This document shows, piece by piece, positions 7,063 through 13,661 of a stretch of DNA of 29,676 bases (positions are counted from its first letter, which is position 1; the number at the start of each line of letters is the position of its first letter). The stretch spans positions 1-29,676 of the forward strand of contig DHWK01000166.1 in assembly GCA_002413145.1 (NCBI GenBank), written 5' to 3'. Origin of the DNA: a bacterium UBP12_UBA5184 (GTDB lineage: Bacteria; Vulcanimicrobiota; Vulcanimicrobiia; Vulcanimicrobiales; Vulcanimicrobiaceae). The notes under the pieces were generated by a model. The model did not search any database. It saw only the letters and a program-made list of their open reading frames with translations, and was not told the origin of the DNA. The translations under genes and the position numbers were made by a program.

Positions 7063-9777
7063 ATGAAGCGTCTCGCTAGCCTGGTCCTCGCGTCGAGCCT
7101 CGTGCTCGGCACGGTGTTGCTGTTGGGCCGGGCGGCCTCCGCTACCCCGTTCTCGGATGTTCCGGCCAACCATTGGGCTTACCAGTACATCCAGAGTTTG
7201 GCGGCCGACGGTATCATCGACGGCTACCCCGATGGTAAGTTCAAAGGCGACCGCCCGCTCACGCGCTACGAAATGGCCGTCGTGATCGCGCGAGTCATCG
7301 CGAAGTTGCAAGAAAACGTCAAGCCGTACACCGGGCCGTCCAGGCAGGACCTCGATAAGCTGCAAAAGCTCATCGACGCCCTGAAGGACGAACTCGATGC
7401 TCTCGGCGTGCGCGTGACGAATCTCGAAGATTCGCTCGACGCGCTCGACAAGCGCACCAAGTTCGCGCAGGCGCTCTCGATGCACGGCCTGCTGCTGCCC
7501 AACGTGACGTATCGCCAGCGCACCACAAATCCGCGCTCGATCACCAACACTAGCGGCGCCCCCCAAACGACGTATTACGGTGCTTTCGTCGCGAGCGGCC
7601 GTACGGGCGGGATCGATCCGTTCGTCTCCGCGTTCATCGCGAGCGACGATTCGAACAATCCGCTGACGCAGTCCGGCTCGGGGATGCAGATCCGCCAGGA
7701 CAGCCGCTTCGCGCTCGGCTATCAGATCAGCGACAACCTGTTCCTCTCGCTGCCGGTCCACATCCTCAACTTCGAGTTTGGCGGCGAGTATTCGCAGCAG
7801 GCGAAGGTCGACATCGAACCGGGCGTCGAGATCAACGTCGCCAAGGCCGGCGCAATCTCCAACCTCTTGTTCAAGTTCGGGCAGATCGACAACATGCCGT
7901 CGTCGCGCACGGGCCTCGCGTTCCGGGCGCCGTTCGGGTATAGCGCGGCGGTTCCGTACGAACAGCCGGTCCAGCCCTACCAGAAGGGTGCCTCGGTCAG
8001 CGGCACGATCGCGGAGACGAACTTCGGTTCGACCTCGTTCTTCGGCTCGCTGACGCGCATGGATCAGACGATGATCAACACGCAGCCGGGGAATACAGAT
8101 CCGAACAACTGCGCGTTTGGCTGCGCGGCCTACCTCTTTCCGTTCGTCGCCCCGCAAGCCGGATTCGTCCAGTCGGGTCCCGCCCAAGCGCTGCGCACCG
8201 ACACGTTCAACTCGGGAACGGGGACGATCACGCAAGTCTTCCTGACCCAAAAAGCGATCATCGGCTCGGTTTACGTATCGTTTTACAACGGCTCGACGTA
8301 CAACAATGCCGGTATCCTGACCGGCGGACCAGCCAATGGGTTGCCGGCGATCAGCTACGATGAGGCGTACAACGCCGTCGTCTTCGGCTCGCCGATTCCG
8401 GCCGGCTCGACGATCTCGATCACCTATCGCGGCATCACCGTCGCGGGCAACACCAACCTGCAGCGCTACATGATCAACGCGCGCTTGAACCAGAAGTTCA
8501 AGGGCTGGGCCGGTCTCGAGATCGGCGCGACCTTCAATCGCATCTACGACTTCGACGACACCCAGACGACGGGTGATGCGACCTTCGTCAACGCTGCCGG
8601 CGCGCTCGGCCAACCGCTGGTCAGCGACACGGTCTTCGGCGTCGACTTCGTGCTGCCGATACCGTACGAGATCAGCGGTAAGGGCTCGAGTCCCGTGATC
8701 TTCGGCGAAGCGGCGATGAGCAAATACACCCCCGATTATCGCAACGTCCCCGCAACCGGCGACACGGCCGGCGTGATCGGGCTGCGCTTGACCATCGCGA
8801 AGATCCAGCTGTCGGGGCAATATCAGAGCGTCGGTCCGGACTTCCTCGACGGCGCGCCGTTCAAGTATTACGGCAACCCGCCGGCGCTGTTCAACTTCTA
8901 CCACGGCACGTATTTCCCGGACTTCTACGGTTTCGGAAATAACCTGGGAATCAATGGCCAGTTCGACTCGCAGTTCGTCAACGCCGGCGGCGCGGCGGCC
9001 GCGGCGAATCCGCATACCGCCGGCAACCCCAACCTGACGTTCCTATTCCCGGTGTTCAACCCCCTTAAGGGCAACAGCCCGACGTTCTACTCGGCCTTCA
9101 CCCCCAACACGCGTGGGCCGACGGCCAACGTCAACGTCCCCATTCGGATCGGCGACGTGACCTTCAACACGCGCGCCCAGTACCAGCACCTCGAAGAGCT
9201 CCGTCCGAACTCGCTCGGGAATCTGCTGTACGGCCCGGCGTATGCCTCGAATGTCACGCTGAAGTGGGACAACTACCTGCTCGGCACGCAGTTCACGGTC
9301 CCGGCCTTCGGGCAGAACGTCACGGGGAGCGTCTCTGCGACGTACGAAACGCTCAAGCGTCCTGACATGACGGCGTTCCAGTACTACCCGATCAATCCGA
9401 CCACGCAGGCCTTCGATCTCGGAGCGTTCGCCCCGGCGCAACTCTTGCCGGGCGGCAGCCAGGTTTCGTTCTATCCGAACTACGTCAACATGCAGCGCTA
9501 CGCGTATAACGCCGCGCTCGCCATCCCGCTGACGTCCAACGTCAACCTCGCGGCGACCTACTCGTCGCAACGGTACGGCGGTTCGTACGGGACGACCCTG
9601 ACGCAGAACATCTCGGAGAAGAAAGACTTCTACACGGGCTCGGTCACGTACAACATCCCCAAGACCAACTCGTCGATTGCGGCGCAGGCTCGCGTCTACA
9701 AATATACTGACGACGTGATCCCGAACTTCAACCTCTACCAGAACAGACAGGACCTCTTCTTTACGATTCGCTTCTAG
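7063..9777 (+). CDS. SLH-domain outer-membrane porin
   Basis: This 904-residue protein has a Sec signal peptide (residues 1 to about 27, basic start, hydrophobic core, ASA-T cleavage site). One SLH domain follows (about residues 29-84: FSDVPANHWAYQYIQSL, then a GIIDGYPDGKF turn and LTRYEMAVVIAR). A predicted coiled coil (about 93-128) leads to a long beta-rich, Tyr/Asn/Gly-rich region ending in FFTIRF, a terminal aromatic residue typical of beta-barrel outer-membrane proteins. SLH porins of Cyanobacteria, Negativicutes and Deinococcus-Thermus tether the outer membrane to cell-wall polymer through SLH while the barrel acts as a pore. It has its own leader, strong RBS and terminator, so it is probably a single-gene, highly expressed unit. 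The large size suggests long surface loops or a wide barrel. Confidence 0.92.
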   Translation: MKRLASLVLASSLVLGTVLLLGRAASATPFSDVPANHWAYQYIQSLAADGIIDGYPDGKFKGDRPLTRYEMAVVIARVIAKLQENVKPYTGPSRQDLDKLQKLIDALKDELDALGVRVTNLEDSLDALDKRTKFAQALSMHGLLLPNVTYRQRTTNPRSITNTSGAPQTTYYGAFVASGRTGGIDPFVSAFIASDDSNNPLTQSGSGMQIRQDSRFALGYQISDNLFLSLPVHILNFEFGGEYSQQAKVDIEPGVEINVAKAGAISNLLFKFGQIDNMPSSRTGLAFRAPFGYSAAVPYEQPVQPYQKGASVSGTIAETNFGSTSFFGSLTRMDQTMINTQPGNTDPNNCAFGCAAYLFPFVAPQAGFVQSGPAQALRTDTFNSGTGTITQVFLTQKAIIGSVYVSFYNGSTYNNAGILTGGPANGLPAISYDEAYNAVVFGSPIPAGSTISITYRGITVAGNTNLQRYMINARLNQKFKGWAGLEIGATFNRIYDFDDTQTTGDATFVNAAGALGQPLVSDTVFGVDFVLPIPYEISGKGSSPVIFGEAAMSKYTPDYRNVPATGDTAGVIGLRLTIAKIQLSGQYQSVGPDFLDGAPFKYYGNPPALFNFYHGTYFPDFYGFGNNLGINGQFDSQFVNAGGAAAAANPHTAGNPNLTFLFPVFNPLKGNSPTFYSAFTPNTRGPTANVNVPIRIGDVTFNTRAQYQHLEELRPNSLGNLLYGPAYASNVTLKWDNYLLGTQFTVPAFGQNVTGSVSATYETLKRPDMTAFQYYPINPTTQAFDLGAFAPAQLLPGGSQVSFYPNYVNMQRYAYNAALAIPLTSNVNLAATYSSQRYGGSYGTTLTQNISEKKDFYTGSVTYNIPKTNSSIAAQARVYKYTDDVIPNFNLYQNRQDLFFTIRF

Positions 9778-9798
9778 AGACGAGTTCGCAGAAGCCCA

Positions 9799-9829
9799 GG
9801 GGCGGCAGCGATGCCGCCCCTTCTTTTTT
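9799..9829 (+). terminator. Rho-independent terminator of the SLH porin gene
   Basis: A perfect 9-bp stem GGGGCGGCA (9799-9807) / TGCCGCCCC (9812-9820) with a GCGA tetraloop is followed at once by TTCTTTTTT (9821-9829). It lies 21 bases after the porin stop. This is the only textbook intrinsic terminator I see in the window. Confidence 0.95.
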
Positions 9830-9879
9830 GGCTCGGCGCGCGGCGCGACCGGCATTTGCTCGCGGGACCACCAAGAGTC

Positions 9880-10024
9880 GTTGCCTCGGGAATGTGTGCT
9901 CGGGTACGCCCACGGTTTCGCGTCGTGCGAAACCGCTACTCCTCCACTTTTTCGTTCTCGCCATCCGTGGCTTCACGAAAAAGCTGGAGGCCCCTCGCCA
10001 CACATTCCCCGAGGCAACTCGGGG
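9880..10024. other. Structured intergenic element: inverted repeat enclosing nested hairpins (candidate ncRNA or MITE-like repeat)
   Basis: Outer arms 9880-9898 and 9999-10018 are reverse complements over 19/20 bases with a single unpaired G. Inside lie a perfect 9-bp hairpin, CGGTTTCGC (9913-9921) / GCGAAACCG (9927-9935), and a long hairpin at 9941-9990. The latter pairs CCTCCA with TGGAGG and CTTTTTCGT with ACGAAAAAG across a one-base bulge, then GCCA with TGGC around a TCCG loop. The right outer arm can instead form a perfect 7-bp stem CCCCGAG-GCAA-CTCGGGG (10007-10024), which excludes part of the outer stem. The element lies between a strong terminator and the TPR gene. It could be a structured RNA, a leader with two exclusive folds, or a dispersed non-autonomous repeat. 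No promoter or target-site duplication is obvious, and the transcribed strand is unknown. Confidence 0.6.
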
Positions 10025-10045
10025 AACGAAGTTGACAAATAGCGG

Positions 10046-10076
10046 GCGGCGGTCCGGCCCGATGCCGGACCGCCGC
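10046..10076 (+). other. Perfect 13-bp GC-rich hairpin before the TPR gene
   Basis: GCGGCGGTCCGGC (10046-10058) and GCCGGACCGCCGC (10064-10076) form an unbroken 13-bp stem with a 5-base loop. No T run follows on either strand, so a standard intrinsic terminator is unlikely. It ends 23 bases before the ATG at 10100 and may be a transcript-stabilising, processing or bidirectional stop structure, possibly part of the element at 9880-10024. Confidence 0.6.
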
Positions 10077-10099
10077 ACGCTGATGCCTAATCCCGTCTC

Positions 10100-10945
10100 A
10101 TGCGGATGCTCGCTATCGCTGCCGTCGTTGTCGTCGTCCTCGTCTTGGGGACGGTGCAGGTGCTCTCGACGCTTGCGTTGCGCGATGTGGCGCAATCGGG
10201 CGCGTGGGTGCGGTTCGTTCCGGCGGCGGTCGCGGCGCGCGTCGACGCGCTCGACCCGCGCGTTCCGGTACCGTCGACGCTGCGGATCGTCTTCGCGCGC
10301 GAGGCGCTCGCGCACGGTGATGTTGCGACGGCCGAGCGGCAGATAGCGACGCTACCGCCATCGCGCGATCGGGCGGAACTCACCGGGCTGCTCGCGGAAA
10401 AGCGCGGCGATGAGACGGCCGCCGTGCGCGCGTTCCTCGAAGCGGGGGCAGTCGACGATCTCGAACGGCACATTGCGGAGGTGCAACGGCGCGGCGACGT
10501 CGCGGGGGCGTTGCGCCTGCAAGAGGCGACGGTCAAGCGGTTGCGGGACGATCGCACGGCATCGGGGGCGCTCCCGGAGGCGCAATACGGGCTTGGTGTG
10601 CTCGAACAAAGGTACGCCTACACGCTGCCGATCGCGCGACGCGCGCCGTACCAGAGGCGCTCGCTGCAAGCGTACGAAGCGGCGGTCTCGCTCGCGCCGC
10701 TGGCGGAACGCTACTTGATCGCCGCCGGCAGTCAAGAACTTAATCTTGGAGACATCGCGCGCGCCGAGCGCTATTTCGAACGCGCCCGCGACGTCGATCC
10801 GGGCAGCGTAGACGCGCTCGCCGGCCTCGGCGACGCGGCGTATCGGCGCGGCGACCTCGAACGGGCCCGCGCCTATCTCGCCGGGGCGCAGAAAATGGAC
10901 GCGGCGGCGCCGGCGGTGCGCCGGCTGGCCGCGGAGATCAAGTGA
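10100..10945 (+). CDS. Membrane-anchored tetratricopeptide-repeat protein
   Basis: This 281-residue protein has an N-terminal hydrophobic helix (about residues 4-24), probably a signal anchor, and a mainly alpha-helical Ala/Arg/Leu-rich remainder. TPR-like phrases are clearest in the C-terminal third: LGDIARAERYFERARDVDP and then LGDAAYRRGDLERARAYLAGA fit the 34-residue TPR consensus (G at 8, A at 20, P at 32). Earlier helices (about residues 75-180) are weaker repeats. TPR proteins of this size scaffold protein complexes. The following gene is a glycosyltransferase, and such TPR proteins often accompany polysaccharide genes, so a role there is possible but unproven. ATG at 10100 is chosen because it precedes the anchor directly; a second ATG two codons later is possible. 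Confidence 0.75.
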   Translation: MRMLAIAAVVVVVLVLGTVQVLSTLALRDVAQSGAWVRFVPAAVAARVDALDPRVPVPSTLRIVFAREALAHGDVATAERQIATLPPSRDRAELTGLLAEKRGDETAAVRAFLEAGAVDDLERHIAEVQRRGDVAGALRLQEATVKRLRDDRTASGALPEAQYGLGVLEQRYAYTLPIARRAPYQRRSLQAYEAAVSLAPLAERYLIAAGSQELNLGDIARAERYFERARDVDPGSVDALAGLGDAAYRRGDLERARAYLAGAQKMDAAAPAVRRLAAEIK

Positions 10946-10946
10946 C

Positions 10947-11981
10947 ATCCGCGTAGCGATCGACGCTCAGCTGACGCTGGGAAGCGCGACCGGCATCGGC
11001 GAGTACCTCACCGGACTGGTTCCAGCCCTACGCGCGCGCGGCGATATCGACGTCGTGACGCTCAGGGCGCCGTCGCTCGATCCTTGGCGCTTCGATCGCC
11101 GCGTCATCTGGGATCAAGTGTTGTTGCCGCTGGGGACGTTGCGCGCACGGGTCGATCTGCTGCACTGCGCGGCGGGGACCCTGCCGCTCTTCAACGCGAC
11201 GCCGTTGGTTGCGACGGTGCACGATGTCGCGTGGCTGCACGTCCAAGGCCACGCCAAGCCCTACGCACGGGCGTATTTCGGTGCGTTCCAACTGGCACGC
11301 TATCGACGCGCGCGACGCATCGCCGTCGACTCCGCTTTCTCGCGCGACCAGCTGCTCGCGCTCGGCGGCTTCGAGGCGCAACGCGTTGCGGTCGTCTATC
11401 CCGGCGTCGCCGGCGACGTCGCGGCTCTCGAACGGAAGCCGGACGCAGAACCGTTCGCGCTCTCGGTCGGGACGCTCGAGCGCCGCAAAAATCTCGAGGT
11501 GGCGATCCGCGCGCTGGCACAGGTTCCCGGGTTGCGCCTCGTTGCGGTCGGGCCGCCGACGCCCTATCGCGACGATTGCCTGCGCGCTGCGCGCGAGGCG
11601 GGGGTCGCCGACCGGGTCGAATTGCGCGGCTACGTCTCCCGCGACGCTCTGCTCGAGTTGTATGCGCGGGCTGCGGTCGTCGTCGTTCCATCGCATTACG
11701 AAGGCTTCGGATACGCCGCCGTGCAGGCGCTATGCGGCGGCGTCCCGCTGCTCGCGGCCGCGACGTCGTCGTTGCCCGAAGTCGTCGCAGACGACGCCCC
11801 GCTGCTCGCGCCCGACGACGTTGCCGCCTGGGCCGAAGGGCTTCGTGCGGTGCTCGCCGATCGCGACGCCGTGGAGCGGCGCGCCCGGGCCGTGCGTGCC
11901 GGTGCGATCGCTCGTTTCGCGTGGAAGACGAGTGCGGCCGCGCTGGCGGCCCTCTATCGCGCAGCGCTCGAGGTTGGCTAG
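10947..11981 (+). CDS. GT4-type glycosyltransferase lacking a standard start codon
   Basis: The frame encodes a GT-B glycosyltransferase. The N-terminal segment IRVAIDAQLTLGSATGIGEY is the expected first strand and loop of GT4 enzymes. The C-terminal domain has VGTLERRKNLEVAIRAL, VSRDALLELYARAAVVVVPS and EGFGYAAVQALCGG. The conserved N-terminus starts upstream of the first ATG/GTG/TTG in this frame (GTG at 11055), which would delete the first strand. I place the start at ATC 10947, 10 bases after a GGAG (10933-10936). The alternative is a one-base deletion after the GTG at 10942, which would overlap the TPR stop in the GTGA style used elsewhere here. The usual E-x7-E motif reads E-x7-Q. It probably adds a sugar to a lipid-linked glycan; donor and acceptor are unknown. 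Confidence 0.8.
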   Translation: MRVAIDAQLTLGSATGIGEYLTGLVPALRARGDIDVVTLRAPSLDPWRFDRRVIWDQVLLPLGTLRARVDLLHCAAGTLPLFNATPLVATVHDVAWLHVQGHAKPYARAYFGAFQLARYRRARRIAVDSAFSRDQLLALGGFEAQRVAVVYPGVAGDVAALERKPDAEPFALSVGTLERRKNLEVAIRALAQVPGLRLVAVGPPTPYRDDCLRAAREAGVADRVELRGYVSRDALLELYARAAVVVVPSHYEGFGYAAVQALCGGVPLLAAATSSLPEVVADDAPLLAPDDVAAWAEGLRAVLADRDAVERRARAVRAGAIARFAWKTSAAALAALYRAALEVG

Positions 11982-13645
11982 TAGACCAGTGAGTCCGGAG
12001 CGCCCGGTGGCGTGCTGCCGTCGTCGGGGGCGACGATGAGCCGAAGCGGGTACGACGAACCGCCTTCGGGCATCGTGACGATCTCGGTGCGGATGTATCC
12101 GATACGCGGCGGAAGCGTGTACTGGCGCAATTTGTAGTGGCTGAAGGCCGGCAGCGCGTGCGCTTGCACGAGGACGCCGTCGATCAAGAACGTCCCGGTC
12201 GCGCGCCCGCCGCGCGGGTTGGCGTAGAGCGCGACCTCGCGAGCGCTCGTCGAGTGGTTCGTCATCTCGATGGTGACTGCCTGAAGGACGCCGTAGTCGC
12301 CCGAGAGGGCTTGACCTTGCAAGAGATTCGGAACCGGAATCTGACCGATGTTGATTTCGAGATTGTCGCCGTCGGCGTCGTAGGTTCGGTTGAAGAAGAA
12401 CTCGGGAACCTTATAGATGCCGCGCGCGTGCGGGACGTCGCCGCTAAGCAGGGCCGATTGCGGCACCGGGCCCTCGACCGGGTCGGCCGCGTTTTGGGCC
12501 AGCAACGTGAGATGCAGCGGCGGTCCGGCGATCTCGTGGAGTTGCAAGAGGTTGGAGACGGTATCCCCGGCCGGCAAAGGTTGATCGACGAGCGTGTAGA
12601 CCGAGTTGCCGGCGATCGTCTGAACGGTCCCCTCGTTTTGCGCCAGCCGCACTAAGAAGCGCTGCGTCGAGAGGTGCCCGGCTTCCATCTCGTTGACGCT
12701 TCCGGCGCGGCCTGAGATGAATTGCAAGAGCGCGGGCTGTGCCGAGCCGTTTTCGATCTTGAGGAGGATACGTCGGTCGGGTTGATTCGGCGGATTGTAA
12801 TGGTAGTAGAGGAAGCGTTCCGCCGCAGCCGAGGTCAAGTCGGCGGTGAACAGAATTCCGTTTTGGCGGAGCGTTTCGGGATAGTCGCTAACCAGCAGCG
12901 AGCCCGGACGCTGCGGCGGCACCGCGAAATTCTCGACCCGCACGCGGGTCGTCCCGGTAACGGTGAGGTAGTCCTCGCCTTGGACGATGAGCGGGACGTC
13001 GACGGCGACGACGTTGTCGACCTGCAGCGGCTTGGCGAGGCTGATCGCATCGACGGTCGCGACGATCGTCGCGCGCGGACGCGGCGCCACGCTCTTGATC
13101 GCCGCGTGCAGCGCCTGCTCTTTGACGAAGAGTGAGGTCGCCGGATTGCCGGTGATGCGCACGGCGGCGCCGCCGGCGACGCTGCCGGCGAGGTACGCGA
13201 CCCGAATCGCAACCTCGCGCGTCTGCCCGCGTTCGTCGCGCACCGTCACGACGGTGCGGCCGAGCGCGCGCGCGACGACGGTCAGCGTGCGCGCGACCTG
13301 ATCGACCGTCGCATCGGCGATCGACGGATCCGCGACCGTCAGCGTCACGCTGCCCGCGACCTGGTTCAAGCGCAATACTTGCGAGGCGCCCGGCGGAAGC
13401 GCCGCCGACGGCGGTTCGGCGATGATCGGCGGCTGGGTCGGCGTCGGCGACGGACTCGGAGTCAAAAGCGGCGCGGCGGAACTGCCGCCGGCCGGCGTCT
13501 GGGGTGAGGGACTCGTCTGGGCAGGCGGAGGAGACGTCACGACCGGCGCGGGCGGCGGGGTCTGCGCCAAGACGGGCTGCAGCCACGCGGCGGCCGCGGC
13601 GACGACGACAAGCAAATACCATCCTACGCCGCTTCGGTAGAGCAT
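11978..13645 (-). CDS. Exported Pro-rich protein with pilus/secretin-N-like domain
   Basis: This 555-residue protein starts at an ATG 3 bases after GGAGG. A signal peptide (residues 1 to about 28, ending LAQ) is followed by a Pro/Ser/Thr/Gln-rich low-complexity linker to about residue 80. The segment from about 85 to 155 (QVLRLNQVAGSVTLTVADPS, then ARTLTVVARALGRTVVTVRDE) resembles the N-terminal domain of CpaC/RcpA pilus secretins. No secretin beta-barrel signature follows. The rest (about 160-555) is beta-rich and unassigned, with phrases like FLYYHYNPPNQPDRRILLKI suggesting Ig-like or adhesin domains. It is likely periplasmic or surface exposed. It lies 16 bases after recQ on the same strand, and its stop shares CTAG with the convergent glycosyltransferase. 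I do not know its function. Confidence 0.7.
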   Translation of the reverse strand: MLYRSGVGWYLLVVVAAAAAWLQPVLAQTPPPAPVVTSPPPAQTSPSPQTPAGGSSAAPLLTPSPSPTPTQPPIIAEPPSAALPPGASQVLRLNQVAGSVTLTVADPSIADATVDQVARTLTVVARALGRTVVTVRDERGQTREVAIRVAYLAGSVAGGAAVRITGNPATSLFVKEQALHAAIKSVAPRPRATIVATVDAISLAKPLQVDNVVAVDVPLIVQGEDYLTVTGTTRVRVENFAVPPQRPGSLLVSDYPETLRQNGILFTADLTSAAAERFLYYHYNPPNQPDRRILLKIENGSAQPALLQFISGRAGSVNEMEAGHLSTQRFLVRLAQNEGTVQTIAGNSVYTLVDQPLPAGDTVSNLLQLHEIAGPPLHLTLLAQNAADPVEGPVPQSALLSGDVPHARGIYKVPEFFFNRTYDADGDNLEINIGQIPVPNLLQGQALSGDYGVLQAVTIEMTNHSTSAREVALYANPRGGRATGTFLIDGVLVQAHALPAFSHYKLRQYTLPPRIGYIRTEIVTMPEGGSSYPLRLIVAPDDGSTPPGAPDSLVY

Positions 13646-13661
13646 CGACCTCCGGACTAGG

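Noticed and set aside
7006..9015. 669-residue minus-strand ORF opposite the SLH porin
   Set aside because: It is Arg/Glu/Asp-rich with no recognisable motif, the usual antisense shadow of a GC-rich coding strand whose codons avoid certain stops. The plus strand has signal peptide, SLH domain, RBS and terminator.
10032..10037. TTGACA as a -35 box for the TPR gene
   Set aside because: It is an exact consensus hexamer, but the sequence 16-18 bases downstream is GC-rich hairpin stem with no -10-like hexamer.
9828..10346. 172-residue plus-strand ORF and a 184-residue minus-strand ORF across the structured element
   Set aside because: Both run across the inverted repeats and into the TPR gene in another frame. 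The translation shows no domain and its sequence is dictated by the hairpins.
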